Assembly: GCF_014652315.1 (NCBI RefSeq)
Contig: NZ_BMYO01000001.1
Coordinates: 1-64,000, forward strand
DNA from: Jeongeupia chitinilytica
GTDB lineage: Bacteria; Pseudomonadota; Gammaproteobacteria; Burkholderiales; Chitinibacteraceae
Direction: 5' to 3'
Length of the DNA: 64,000 bases
Shown here: piece after piece, positions 51,028-62,028 of the stretch
Position numbering within the stretch: position 1 is the stretch's first letter
How the letters are laid out: the number at the start of each line of letters is the position of its first letter
Notes under the pieces: model-generated
Database searches by the model: none
Told to the model about the DNA's origin: nothing
What the model saw: only the letters and a program-made list of their open reading frames with translations
Made by a program: the position numbers and the translations under genes

Positions 51028-52491
51028 GTGACATTCCTAGGGCTAGACCTCGGCACTTCCGAAGTGAAGGCCATGCTGGTCGACGACGAACAGCGGCTGC
51101 TGGCGAGCGATGCCGTCCGGCTCGCCATTGCCAGCCCGCAACCGCTGTGGTCCGAGCAGAGCCCGGACGAGTGGTGGCACGCGACGCTGAAGGCGATCGA
51201 CCGGGTGCGTAGCGCCGCGCCCGAGGCGTTCGCCGCCTTGCGCGGCATCGGCCTCTCGGGGCAGATGCACGGCGCGGTGCTGCTCGACAAGCACCAGCGC
51301 GTGCTGCGGCCGGCCATCCTGTGGAACGACACCCGTGCCCATGCCGAGTGCATCGAACTCGAGGCGCTGGTGCCGCAGTCGCGGCAGATCACCGGCAACC
51401 TGGCGATGCCCGGTTTCACCGCGCCGAAGCTCCTGTGGCTGCAGAAGTACGAACCGGCGATCCGTGCCCGCGTCGACAAGGTGCTGCTGCCCAAGGACTA
51501 CATTGCCTTCCGGCTGACCGGCGAATTCGTCTCGGAGATGTCCGACGCCGCCGGCACGCTGTGGCTCGACGTGGCCGGCCGCGATTGGTCCGACCGGATG
51601 CTGGCGGCCACCGGGCTGGACCGCGCCAGCATGCCGCGGCTGGTCGAAGGTTCGCAGGCCGGGGCCGCGCTGCGGCCGGCGCTGGCGGCCGAATGGGGCA
51701 TCGCCCACGAAGTCGTCGTGGCCGGCGGCGCCGGCGACAACGCCGCGGCGGCGGTCGGCATCGGCGCGGTGTCCCCGGGCGATGCCTTCATCTCGCTCGG
51801 CACGTCGGGCGTGATGTTCGTCGCCAACGAGCGCTTCCTGCCGAATCCCGCACAGGCCGTGCACGCCTTCTGCCACGCGCTGCCGCAGCGCTGGCACCAG
51901 ATGAGCGTGATGCTCTCGGCCGCCGCCAGCCTGACGTGGGCGTCGCAGCTGACGCAGACGCCGGTCGGCGATCTGGCCGGGCTGGCGCAGCGTGCCGATG
52001 CCGGCCGCGCGCCGCTGTTCCTTCCCTACCTGAACGGTGAACGCACACCGCACAACAATGCCCGCGCCAGCGGCACGCTGCTCGGCCTGAACGGCACCAG
52101 CGACCGCGCCGCCATCGGCTATGCGGTGATGGAAGGCGTCGCCTTCGGCCTGGCCGACGGCTATGCCGCGCTGGCGGCGACCGGCAGCCGCGTCGGGACC
52201 GCGTCCTTCGTCGGCGGCGGTTCGAGAAGCCGCTTCTGGGGCGAACTGATCGCCAGCGCCACCGGCATCACGCTGCTGCGCCATGCCAACGGCGATTTCG
52301 GCGGCGCGTTCGGCGCGGCCCGGCTTGCCCGGCTGGCGGTGGGCGGCGAAGCGGTCGAGGCCGTCTGCACCGTGCCGCCGGTAGCCGAAACGATATGCCC
52401 GAATCCCGAAATGGCCGCGTTGCTGCACGCGCGGCACGACCGGTTCCGCCGTGCCTACGCGGCGCTGGAACCCGAATTCGCCCGGGCCTGA
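51028..52491 (+). CDS. xylB: FGGY-family xylulokinase
   Basis: 487 residues. Start GTG 51028 has GGAGGGGAG upstream. TFLGLDLGTSEVKAMLVDDEQ is the phosphate-1 motif, then GLSGQMHGAVLLDKHQRVLRPAILWNDTRA, which is characteristic of XylB, AGGAGDNAAAAVGIGAVSPGDAFISLGTSG, and FVGGGSRSRFWGELIASATG near the C-terminus. It phosphorylates D-xylulose to xylulose-5-phosphate with ATP. It is the first enzyme gene after the AraC regulator. Confidence 0.9.
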   Translation: MTFLGLDLGTSEVKAMLVDDEQRLLASDAVRLAIASPQPLWSEQSPDEWWHATLKAIDRVRSAAPEAFAALRGIGLSGQMHGAVLLDKHQRVLRPAILWNDTRAHAECIELEALVPQSRQITGNLAMPGFTAPKLLWLQKYEPAIRARVDKVLLPKDYIAFRLTGEFVSEMSDAAGTLWLDVAGRDWSDRMLAATGLDRASMPRLVEGSQAGAALRPALAAEWGIAHEVVVAGGAGDNAAAAVGIGAVSPGDAFISLGTSGVMFVANERFLPNPAQAVHAFCHALPQRWHQMSVMLSAAASLTWASQLTQTPVGDLAGLAQRADAGRAPLFLPYLNGERTPHNNARASGTLLGLNGTSDRAAIGYAVMEGVAFGLADGYAALAATGSRVGTASFVGGGSRSRFWGELIASATGITLLRHANGDFGGAFGAARLARLAVGGEAVEAVCTVPPVAETICPNPEMAALLHARHDRFRRAYAALEPEFARA

Positions 52492-52611
52492 GGCCCGCCG
52501 ACCAACCGAGAGAAGGAGAGCGCCAGACACGGCCCTTTTACCGAACCGGCCGCGCCATGAGCGTCGGTGCATTCCCGTAGTCCCTTTGTGATGAGAGATC
52601 TGGAGATCGCC

Positions 52612-53541
52612 ATGTACCACTCGAACCGTTTTCTGAACCTGACCGTCAAGACCCTCGCCGCCGGCCTCTGTGCCGCCGCCATCGCCGCACCGGCGCAGGC
52701 CGCGCCGCTGAAGATCGGCATGTCGTTCCAGGAGCTGAACAACCCGTACTTCGTGACCATGAAGGAAGCACTGGAGCAGGCCGCCGGCTCGATGGGCGCG
52801 CAGGTCGTGATCACCGATGCCCGCCATGACGTCTCCAAGCAGATCAGCGACGTCGAAGACATGGTGCAGAAGAAGATCGACATCCTGCTGCTGAACCCGA
52901 CCGACTCGGTCGGCATCCAGAACGCGGTGAAGTCGGCCAAGAAGGCCGGTGTCGTCACCGTCGCCGTCGACGCACAGGCACAGGGCCCGATCGACTCCTT
53001 CGTCGGTTCGAAGAACTACGACGCCGGCGTGATGGCCTGCGACTACCTCGCCAAGAACATCGGCAGCAGCGGCGACGTGGCCATCCTCGACGGCATCCCG
53101 GTCGTGCCGATTCTCGAACGCGTGCGCGGCTGCAAGGCGGCACTTGCCAAGTACCCGGGCATCAAGATCGTCTCGGTGCAGAACGGCAAGCAGGAACGTG
53201 CCACCGCGCTGACGGTGACCGAGAACATCCTGCAGGCCAACCCGAAGCTCAAGGGCATCTTCAGCGTCAACGACACCGGTTCGCTCGGTGCGCTGTCGGC
53301 GATCGAAGCCTCGGGCAAGGACGTGAAGCTGACCAGCGTCGACGGTGCGCCGGACGCGATCAAGGCGCTGCAGAAGCCGAACTCGAAGTTCATCGCCACC
53401 AGCGCGCAGTACCCGCGTGACCAGGTCCGCCTGGCGCTGGCGATCGCAATGGCGAAGAAGTGGGGCGCCAACGTTCCGGCCTCCGTGCCGGTCGACGTGA
53501 AGCTGATCGACAAGGCCGGCGCCAAGTCCTTCAACTGGTAA
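52612..53541 (+). CDS. Sugar ABC transporter periplasmic binding protein (RbsB-like)
   Basis: 309 residues. A signal peptide (TLAAGLCAAAIAAPAQA) is followed by a type I periplasmic binding domain: LKIGMSFQELNNPYFVTMKEALEQAAGSMGAQVVITDARHDVSKQISDVEDMVQKKIDILLLNPTDSVGI and VNDTGSLGALSAIEASGKDVKLTSVDGAPDAIKAL. This is the ribose/xylose/polyol group. The ligand is not determined by sequence; a pentitol or ketopentose fits the neighbouring enzymes. Confidence 0.93.
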   Translation: MYHSNRFLNLTVKTLAAGLCAAAIAAPAQAAPLKIGMSFQELNNPYFVTMKEALEQAAGSMGAQVVITDARHDVSKQISDVEDMVQKKIDILLLNPTDSVGIQNAVKSAKKAGVVTVAVDAQAQGPIDSFVGSKNYDAGVMACDYLAKNIGSSGDVAILDGIPVVPILERVRGCKAALAKYPGIKIVSVQNGKQERATALTVTENILQANPKLKGIFSVNDTGSLGALSAIEASGKDVKLTSVDGAPDAIKALQKPNSKFIATSAQYPRDQVRLALAIAMAKKWGANVPASVPVDVKLIDKAGAKSFNW

Positions 53542-53641
53542 GAACCCGTTCCGTCAGGCGGCTGCGCCTGCCGGGACAGGTTCCGGATGTACCGGTACGT
53601 CGCCGCGAGGCGGCGTACCCCAACCCTCCCAAGGGGTGACG

Positions 53642-55180
<1,539 letters not shown>

Positions 55181-56364
55181 CACCGCCAAGGCGGCGCCGG
55201 GCTTCGCCACCCGCTACAAGCGCTTCAGCCAGTCGCCGGTGTTCTTTCCGCTGATCGGCCTCGTGCTCGTCTGCATCGCCATGGCGCTGACGACCGAGCA
55301 CTTCTTCGACCCGGACAACCTCGTCAACATCGCCCGCCAGGTGTCGGTGAACGCGATCATCGCCGTCGGCATGACCTGCGCCATCCTCTCCGGCGGCATC
55401 GACCTGTCGGTCGGCGCGGTGATGGCGCTCGCCGGCACGCTGATGGCCGGGCTGATGGTCGGCGGCATGCCGCCCGAAGCGGCCATCGCCATCGGCCTCG
55501 GCGTCGGCCTGCTGTTCGGCGTCGCCAACGGCTTCTTCGTCGCCTACGCCGGCATGCCGCCGATCATCGTCACGCTGGCGACGATGGGCATCGCCCGCGG
55601 CATCGCGCTGATCTACACCGGCGGCTACCCGATCGACGGCCTGCCGGACTGGTTCGCCTTCTTCGGCAGCGGCAGGGTACTGGGACTGCAGGCGCCGGTG
55701 CTGATCATGCTGCTGGTGTTCGTCGCCGCCTACGTGCTGCTCGACCACACCCCGGTCGGCCGCTACATCTACGCGATCGGCGGCAACGAGGAGGCGACGC
55801 GGCTCTCCGGCGTGCGCGTGCCGCGCTACAAGCTGCTGGTCTACGGCCTGTCGGGCCTGACCGCGTCGATTGCCGGTCTGGTGCTGACGTCGAGGCTGAT
55901 GTCCGGCCAGCCCAACGCCGGCGTGTCGTTCGAGCTCGACGCGATTGCCGCGGTGGTGATGGGCGGCACGGCGATCTCGGGCGGCCGCGGTTCCATCGTC
56001 GGCACGCTGATCGGCGCGGTGATGCTGGGCGTGCTCAACAACGGGCTGAACATGATGGGCGTGTCGCCCTACGTCCAGAACATCATCAAGGGCGTGATCA
56101 TCCTGCTGGCGATCTATATCAGCCGCGAGCGCACCAAACGCCGCTGAGGCGCGCCACCGGACGCCGAATGCCGCGTTGCGCTCGCTGGCCGTACCTGAAC
56201 GTACTGTCTGCGCTCGCGCGCCTTGCCTTCGGCGCCCGCTGACGCTCCTGAGCCAAGTGAATCCTTAACCCAACCGTGCATCCCGATGCCGGCGGCAAAA
56301 ACCGCCCGGCAGGGGGCGCTGCACGCCGCGAATTCCACCTGCTTCACCTTTACCGGAGCGCACC

Positions 56365-57465
56365 ATGAGCAAGTACCAGTATCACGAAGTCGACATGAAC
56401 GCCGTCGTCTGCCACGGCCCGAAGGACTACCGCTACCAGAAGGTCCGCCGCCCCAAGGCCGGTGCACGCGAGCTGGTCATCAAGATCGACGCCTGCGGCA
56501 TCTGCGCCAGCGACTGCAAGTGCCATTCGGGCGCGGCGATGTTCTGGGGCAGCAACAGCACCGAAAGCTGGGTCAAGCCGCCGGTGGTGCCGGGGCACGA
56601 GTTCTTCGGCACGGTGGTCGAGGTCGGTGAAGGCGCCGACGAGCACTTCGGCTTCAAGGCCGGCGAGCGCGTGATCGCCGAGCAGATCGTCCCGTGCGAG
56701 AAGTGCCGCTTCTGCAAGAGCGGCAAGTACTGGATGTGCGAGGTCCACAACATCTTCGGCTTCCAGCGCGAGGTCGCCGAAGGCGGCATGTCCGACTACA
56801 TGCGCCTGCCGTCGAACGCCGTCGTCCACCGGATTCCGGATTCGGTCTCGCTCGAGGATGCGGCAATCATCGAGCCGCTGGCGTGCGCGGTGCATACCGT
56901 CAACCGTGGCGACGTCCAGCTCGACGACGTGGTGGTCATCGCCGGCGCCGGCCCGATCGGGCTGATGATGGTGCAGGTCGCCAGACTCAAGACGCCGAAG
57001 AAGCTGGTCGTCATCGATCTGGTGCGCGAACGCCTCGATCTGGCACTGCAGTTCGGTGCCGACGTGGTGATCGATCCGTCGAAGGAAGACGCCAAGGCGA
57101 TTGTCGATGCGCTGACCGACGGCTACGGCTGCGACGTCTACATCGAAGCGACCGGCGCGCCGATCGGCGTCAACCAGGGCCTGAACCTGATCCGCAAGCT
57201 CGGCCGTTTCGTCGAGTTCTCGGTGTTCGGCAAGGAAACCACTGCCGACTGGTCGATCATCGGCGACCGCAAGGAGCTGGACATCCGCGGCGCGCATCTG
57301 GGCCCGTACTGCTACCCGATCGCGATCGACCTGCTCGACCGCGGCCTCGTGACGTCGAAGGGCATCGTTACCCACAAGTACACGCTGGAAGAGTGGGATA
57401 CCGCGATCAAGGTGGCCGATTCGCTCGATTCGATCAAGGTACTGCTGACCCCCAACGCGGCCTGA
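56365..57465 (+). CDS. Zinc-dependent polyol (alcohol) dehydrogenase
   Basis: 366 residues of the medium-chain dehydrogenase family. Catalytic zinc ligands Cys44, His78 and Glu79 (DACGICASDCK, VPGHEFFG), structural zinc Cys111, Cys114, Cys117 and Cys125 (PCEKCRFCKSGKYWMC), and a Rossmann loop VVIAGAGPIGLMMVQ. The sequence falls in the sorbitol/threitol/xylitol dehydrogenase branch rather than ethanol dehydrogenases. Position between an ABC importer and a sugar kinase suggests oxidation of a polyol to a ketose with NAD+. The 217 bases upstream hold no gene. Confidence 0.88.
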   Translation: MSKYQYHEVDMNAVVCHGPKDYRYQKVRRPKAGARELVIKIDACGICASDCKCHSGAAMFWGSNSTESWVKPPVVPGHEFFGTVVEVGEGADEHFGFKAGERVIAEQIVPCEKCRFCKSGKYWMCEVHNIFGFQREVAEGGMSDYMRLPSNAVVHRIPDSVSLEDAAIIEPLACAVHTVNRGDVQLDDVVVIAGAGPIGLMMVQVARLKTPKKLVVIDLVRERLDLALQFGADVVIDPSKEDAKAIVDALTDGYGCDVYIEATGAPIGVNQGLNLIRKLGRFVEFSVFGKETTADWSIIGDRKELDIRGAHLGPYCYPIAIDLLDRGLVTSKGIVTHKYTLEEWDTAIKVADSLDSIKVLLTPNAA

Positions 57466-57479
57466 TGCCGCATTGAACG

Positions 57480-57505
57480 CCATGCCCGTCTTCGGGCGGG
57501 CATGG
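57480..57505 (+). repeat. Hairpin between the dehydrogenase and the second kinase
   Basis: CCATGCCCG and CGGGCATGG are perfect nine-base arms with an eight-base loop; an alternative smaller stem GCCCG-tctt-CGGGC overlaps it. No T-tract follows. It lies 12 bases before the kinase start codon and may tune its translation or protect mRNA ends. Confidence 0.5.
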
Positions 57506-57517
57506 AGCGAGGATTCC

Positions 57518-59050
57518 ATGGCTTACGTGATCGGTGTCGACATCGGCACCCAGAGTACCAAGGCGCTGCTGGTCGATGCCGGCGGCGCCATCATTGCCCA
57601 GCATGCGCAGGGTTATCAGGTCGACACGCCCCGGCCGCTGTGGGCCGAGCAGTGGCCGCAGGTCTGGTTCGATGTGGTGTGCGAATGCGTACGGCAGGTG
57701 ATGGCCAAAAGCGCCGTGCCGCCGGCGAGCGTGCGCGCGGTCTGCGTCAGCAGCCTGTACGGCGGCTCGGGCATTCCGGTCGACGCGGACATGACTCCGC
57801 TGCACCCGTGCCTGATCTGGATGGACCGGCGCGCCGGTGACGAGGTCGAGCGGGTGAAGGCCGGCGTCGACCTCGAGCGCTTGTACGACCTGACCGGCAA
57901 CGGTGTCGACAGCTATTACGGCTACACCAAGATGCTGTGGCTCAAGCACCAGCGGCCCGAAGTCTGGGCGAGAACGCGCTACCTGCTGCCGCCGAACAGC
58001 TACGTGAACTACCTGCTGACCGGCGAGGTCGCCGTCGACCACAGCTCGGCCGGCAATATCGGCGGCGTCTACGACATCCGGGCGCGGACCTGGTCGGCCG
58101 AGGCGATGGCGATGCTCGGCATTCCGGCGGCCATGATGCCGGCGCGGCTGGTGCACAGCAGCGATATTGTCGGCGGGCTGCTGCCGCAGTGGGCCGACGC
58201 GCTCGGGCTGGCGGCCGGTACGCCGGTGATCGCCGGCGGTGTCGATGCGGCGGTGGCGACGTTCGCCGCCGGCGTCGTCAAGGCCGGCGACCATGTGGCG
58301 ATGATCGGCACCAGCATGTGCTGGGGCTATCTGAACAAGGACGTCGACGCCCGACACGGCCTGATCAGCATGCCGCACGTCTACAACGGCGAGCGCGACA
58401 ACTACATCTTCGGCGGCGCGATCACCGCCGGTGCGTCGGTCAGCTGGTTCCGCGACGAGTTCTGCCAGGCCGAGATTGCCGAAGGCAGGGCGCAGGGCGT
58501 CGATCCGCACGTGCTGCTCGAGCAGCGTGCGCAGGCGGTGCCGGCCGGGGCCGACGGCGTGCTGTTCCTGCCCTATCTGATGGGCGAGCGCAGCCCCGTC
58601 TGGGATGCCAAAGCCAGCGGCGCCTTCGTCGGTCTGTCGCTGTTCCACAGCCGCGCCCACCTGTATCGCGCCGTGCTCGAAGGCGTGACCTTTGCGCTCA
58701 AACACAATATGGAAGCCGGCGCCCGCGGCGCAGAACGGCTGGACGAACGTCTGATCGTCGTCGGCGGTGCCGCGCATTCGGACCTGTGGATGCAGATCAT
58801 CGCCGACATCACGGGCTACCCGGTCTACACCATCGTCGAGGAAGTCGAGGCCGCGCTCGGTGCGGCGCTGCTCGCGGCGGTCGGTACCGGCATGGTCGGC
58901 GCGGCGGATGCCGAGCGCGGCTGGGTGACGCTGGCCGAACGCGCGCGGCCCGAACCGCAGGCGTGGGCGCGCTACCAGAAGCTGTACGGCCTGTACTGCG
59001 ACCTCTACCCCAGCCTCAAACCGGTGATGCACGGGCTGGCTGCAGCCTGA
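57518..59050 (+). CDS. FGGY-family carbohydrate kinase (second copy)
   Basis: 510 residues. VIGVDIGTQSTKALLVDAGGAIIAQ, SSLYGGSGIPVDADMTPLHPCLIWMDRRA, LLPPNSYVNYLLTGEVAVDHSSAGNIGGVYDIR, GGVDAAVATFAAGVVKAGDHVAMIGTSMCWGY, FLPYLMGERSPVWDAKASGAFVGL and VVGGAAHSDLWMQIIADITG are FGGY kinase landmarks. It is only distantly related to the upstream XylB-type kinase, so it probably acts on a different ketose or polyol (for example L-xylulose or a tetrulose). The substrate is not determined. Confidence 0.88.
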   Translation: MAYVIGVDIGTQSTKALLVDAGGAIIAQHAQGYQVDTPRPLWAEQWPQVWFDVVCECVRQVMAKSAVPPASVRAVCVSSLYGGSGIPVDADMTPLHPCLIWMDRRAGDEVERVKAGVDLERLYDLTGNGVDSYYGYTKMLWLKHQRPEVWARTRYLLPPNSYVNYLLTGEVAVDHSSAGNIGGVYDIRARTWSAEAMAMLGIPAAMMPARLVHSSDIVGGLLPQWADALGLAAGTPVIAGGVDAAVATFAAGVVKAGDHVAMIGTSMCWGYLNKDVDARHGLISMPHVYNGERDNYIFGGAITAGASVSWFRDEFCQAEIAEGRAQGVDPHVLLEQRAQAVPAGADGVLFLPYLMGERSPVWDAKASGAFVGLSLFHSRAHLYRAVLEGVTFALKHNMEAGARGAERLDERLIVVGGAAHSDLWMQIIADITGYPVYTIVEEVEAALGAALLAAVGTGMVGAADAERGWVTLAERARPEPQAWARYQKLYGLYCDLYPSLKPVMHGLAAA

Positions 59051-59114
59051 GCGTCCGTCGTCTTCCTCCTTGCGTGCCGGCCCGGTCCGGCCGCCTTTTT
59101 CATGGAGTCTCGCA

Positions 59115-59852
59115 ATGAACCTGTTTCCCGACCTGAACGGCAAACACATCCTCGTCACCGGCGCCGCCAGCGGCATCGGTCTGGCCATTGCACAGCGGCT
59201 GGTGCAGGCCGGTGCCCACGTGATCGCCGGCGTGCGCAAGCCGCAGGATGCAGAGCGGCTGCGCCGCGACGAAGGCTGCGAGCCGCTGCTGCTCGACGTC
59301 GGCGATCTGGCGTCGGTCGGCAGCGCGCTGGGCGATCTGCGTCCGCTCGACGGCCTCGTCAACTGCGCCGGCATCGCCTCGCTCGAAGGCTGCCTTGATC
59401 TCGACCCGGCCGAATTCGACCGGGTGATGGCGGTCAACGCACGCGGTGCGGCGCTGGTGGCCAAGCACGTGGCCAAGGCCATGGTCGCCGTCGGACGACG
59501 CGGTGCCATCGTCAACGTCTCGAGCCAGGCTTCGCTGATCGCGCTGGATGCGCACCTGAGCTACTGCGCATCGAAGGCGGCACTCGACGCGATCACGCGG
59601 GTGATGGCGCTCGAGCTCGGTCCGCACGGCATCCGCGTCAACAGCGTCAACCCGACGGTGACGCTGACACCGATGGCGGTGACCGCGTGGAGCGATCCGG
59701 CCAAGCGTGACCCTGCGCTGGCGGCGATTCCGCTCGGCCGCTTCGCCGAGCCGGTCGAGGTTGCCGATCCGGTGCTGTTCCTGCTCAGCGACGCGGCGGC
59801 GATGATCACCGGCGTCAGCCTGCCCGTCGACGGCGGTTACACCTGCCGCTGA
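59115..59852 (+). CDS. Short-chain dehydrogenase similar to L-xylulose reductase
   Basis: 245 residues. Cofactor motif VTGAASGIG (14-22), NCAG at 83-86, catalytic Ser136/137, Tyr150 and Lys154 (NVSSQASLIALDAHLSYCASK). The C-terminal half (LGPHGIRVNSVNPTVTLTPMAVTAWSDPAKRDPALAAIPLGRFAEPVEVADPVLFLLSDAAAMITGVSLPVDGGY) closely follows dicarbonyl/L-xylulose reductase. It probably interconverts L-xylulose and xylitol or a related pair. It is last in the catabolic cluster; ATG 59115 has GGAG upstream. Confidence 0.88.
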   Translation: MNLFPDLNGKHILVTGAASGIGLAIAQRLVQAGAHVIAGVRKPQDAERLRRDEGCEPLLLDVGDLASVGSALGDLRPLDGLVNCAGIASLEGCLDLDPAEFDRVMAVNARGAALVAKHVAKAMVAVGRRGAIVNVSSQASLIALDAHLSYCASKAALDAITRVMALELGPHGIRVNSVNPTVTLTPMAVTAWSDPAKRDPALAAIPLGRFAEPVEVADPVLFLLSDAAAMITGVSLPVDGGYTCR

Positions 59853-59942
59853 AAGGCGGCCGGCAAAGCCCTGCTGAACGCCTGGTGCTCACTCGCAGTG
59901 CGTTGGCGTATTGTCTTCGTTTCGCGCGTTTTGTCGGCACCG

Positions 59943-60878
59943 TTACGCCGGGTTTTTCCAGCCGCCTTCGGTGCTGACGCCGGCCTGAGTCTGCCACTGC
60001 GGGTTGTGTGCAAACCAGTCGACGAGAAAGTCGAGCAGCGCCCGCAGCGCCGGCGACATCTGCCGGCGCGAGGCGAATACCGCGTGGATGCCGAGCCGCT
60101 GCGGTTCGAAGCCCTGCAGGATGGCGATCAGCTCGCCGCTGGCCAGCTGCGGCGCGACCGCGTAGCGCGGCTGCATGCTGATGCCGGTACCGGCGATCGC
60201 GGCGGCGCGCAGCACGTTCGATTCGTTGGCGCTGAAACGGCTGCTGACCGGCACGGCGAAGCGCTCGTCGCCGCGGCTGAACTGCCACAGGCTCTTGCCG
60301 AAGTAGGCGTAGCCGAGGCAGTGGTGGCGGGCGAGTTCGTCGACATGCGCCGGCATACCGTGCGCGGCCAGATAGGCCGGCGCCGCGCACAGCACCGAAT
60401 CGCAACCGGCCAGCGGCCGGGTGACGAGGTTGGGGTCGAGCTCGTTGGTGATGCGGATCGCCAGATCGATGCGCTCCTCGACCAGATGCACCGGATGGCT
60501 GCTGATCTGCAGGTCGACACGGACCTGCGGATGGCGGGCCAGAAAGGCGCAGACCGCTGCGGCAATCGTCGCCTCGCCGAGCGATTGCGCACACGACACG
60601 CGCAGCAGCCCGCGCGGCCCGGCGTCCTGTGCGGTCTCGCGCATCTGGCCGGCGAGTTCGAGCAGTGCGCGGCTGCGCTGCAGCGCGGCTTCGCCGGCAT
60701 CGGTCAGGCTGAGCTTGCGCGTGGTGCGCTGGATCAGCCGTACGCCGGCCCAATCTTCCATCTGCGCCAGATAACGGCTGACCATGGCGCGCGACATGTC
60801 CAGCGCGTCGGCCGCGGCGATCATGCTGCCGCGGTCGGCAATGGTGACGAAGACGTGGGCGGCGGTGATCCGGTCCAT
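59943..60878 (-). CDS. LysR-family transcriptional regulator
   Basis: 311 residues from ATG 60878. The winged-helix HTH is AAHVFVTIADRGSMIAAADALDMSRAMVSRYLAQMEDWAGVRLIQRTTRKLSLTDAGEAAL; the effector domain follows (GLLRVSCAQSLGEATIAAAVCAFLARHPQVRVDLQISSHPVHLVEERIDLAIRI). This is the CrgA/PecT-like LysR branch. It is divergent from the MBL-fold gene across 104 bases, so that gene is the likely target. It converges on the SDR gene. Confidence 0.92.
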   Translation of the reverse strand: MDRITAAHVFVTIADRGSMIAAADALDMSRAMVSRYLAQMEDWAGVRLIQRTTRKLSLTDAGEAALQRSRALLELAGQMRETAQDAGPRGLLRVSCAQSLGEATIAAAVCAFLARHPQVRVDLQISSHPVHLVEERIDLAIRITNELDPNLVTRPLAGCDSVLCAAPAYLAAHGMPAHVDELARHHCLGYAYFGKSLWQFSRGDERFAVPVSSRFSANESNVLRAAAIAGTGISMQPRYAVAPQLASGELIAILQGFEPQRLGIHAVFASRRQMSPALRALLDFLVDWFAHNPQWQTQAGVSTEGGWKNPA

Positions 60879-60930
60879 GATTGGCTCGATTTGTGCAACA
60901 AACATGCGCAGTCTAGCCGGTATTTGAATC

Positions 60931-60949
60931 GGTTTGATCAACCTATGAT
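60931..60949 (+). promoter_or_regulatory. Candidate LysR operator and -10 box of the MBL-fold gene
   Basis: GGTTTGATCAACC (60931-60943) is nearly palindromic and is followed at once by TATGAT (60944-60949), 34 bases before the MBL gene ATG. The -35 is poor (TATTTG at 60921-60926, 17-base spacing), as expected for an activator-dependent promoter. Inference only. Confidence 0.4.
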
Positions 60950-60982
60950 GGCCTCACTCCACTCGCACACAGGCAGGTCATC

Positions 60983-61864
60983 ATGTTCAAGTTCGCATCC
61001 ACTTCCGCCGCCCTCGTTGCTGCCGGCACGGTGTCGTTCGCCGTTGCTGCCACGCCGGCGCTCAAGGTCGACGTCTACAACCCGGGCAGCAAGAGCATCT
61101 TCCCGGTGTCGTCCGAACTCGTGACCGGCAAGAAGGAAGCGGTGCTGATCGACGCGCAGTTCCAGCGCAACGACGCCGAGGCACTGGTCGAGAAAATCCG
61201 TGCCAGCGGCAAGACCCTGACGACGATCTACATCAGTCACAGCGACCCGGATTTCTACTTCGGTCTCGATACGCTGAAGGCCGCGTTCCCGAAGGCGAAG
61301 ATCGTCGCCACGCCGCAGACCGTCGAGAAAATCAGGGCGTCGATGGACGGCAAGCTGGCGTACTGGGGGCCGATCCTCAAGGACAACGCGCCGAAGTCGC
61401 TGGTGCTGCCGGAGCCGCTGCAGGGTGATTCGATCACGCTCGAGGGCAAGCAGCTGAAGGTCGTCGGCCTCGACGGTGCGACGCCGGATCACACCTTCGT
61501 ATGGATTCCGTCGGCGAAGACCGTCGCCGGTGGCGTGGTCGTGTTCGGCAACATGCATGTGTGGGTCGCCGACAACCAGACGCCGGCATCGCGGCAGAAC
61601 TGGTACGCGACGCTGAAGCGGATCGAGGCACTGAAGCCGAAGACCGTGATCCCCGGACACTTCGTCGGCGACGCGCCGATGGACCTGAAGTCGGTGGAGT
61701 TCACCCGTGACTACCTGAAGGCGTTCGAGACCGAGGCGGCCAAGGCGAAGGATGCTGCGGCGCTGATCGGGGCGATGGACCGGCGTTACCCGCAGTTCGG
61801 CCGCGATGCGACGCTGGACATCAGCGCGAAGGTCATCAAGGGCGAAATGAAGTGGCCGCAGTGA
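60983..61864 (+). CDS. Secreted MBL-fold protein with altered metal-binding motif
   Basis: 293 residues. A signal peptide (STSAALVAAGTVSFAVAA) is followed by a metallo-beta-lactamase fold: VSSELVTGKKEAVLIDAQF, TTIYISHSDPDFYFGLDTLKAAFPKAKI, and VIPGHFVGD. At the canonical HxHxDH position the sequence is His86-Ser-Asp88-Pro-Asp90-Phe91, so two of the usual His ligands are replaced. It may bind one metal or a different one. The substrate is unknown. It is probably controlled by the divergent LysR regulator. Confidence 0.85.
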   Translation: MFKFASTSAALVAAGTVSFAVAATPALKVDVYNPGSKSIFPVSSELVTGKKEAVLIDAQFQRNDAEALVEKIRASGKTLTTIYISHSDPDFYFGLDTLKAAFPKAKIVATPQTVEKIRASMDGKLAYWGPILKDNAPKSLVLPEPLQGDSITLEGKQLKVVGLDGATPDHTFVWIPSAKTVAGGVVVFGNMHVWVADNQTPASRQNWYATLKRIEALKPKTVIPGHFVGDAPMDLKSVEFTRDYLKAFETEAAKAKDAAALIGAMDRRYPQFGRDATLDISAKVIKGEMKWPQ

Positions 61865-61891
61865 TGCCGGTCGTGCGCTGAACACGCGCAG

Positions 61892-61922
61892 AAAAAAAGG
61901 GCAGGCCCGATGGCCTGCCCTT
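61892..61922. terminator. Bidirectional intrinsic terminator between the MBL gene and mutY
   Basis: Seven A (61892-61898), stem GGGCAGGCC/GGCCTGCCC with loop CGAT, then TT. The A-run makes it strong on the minus strand (end of mutY); it also lies 27 bases after the MBL stop. Confidence 0.88.
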
Positions 61923-62028
61923 GTCATGACAGTGTGACAGCACTGCGTCTAGGAGATCCTGAACGCACGATACCCGGCGCGGATGACCGGGATATGTCAG
62001 CGCACCGCTTGCACGGGCGGCGACGGTT

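Noticed and set aside
57434..59515. Long minus-strand frame opposite the second FGGY kinase and the SDR gene
   Set aside because: Shadow of two well-defined genes.
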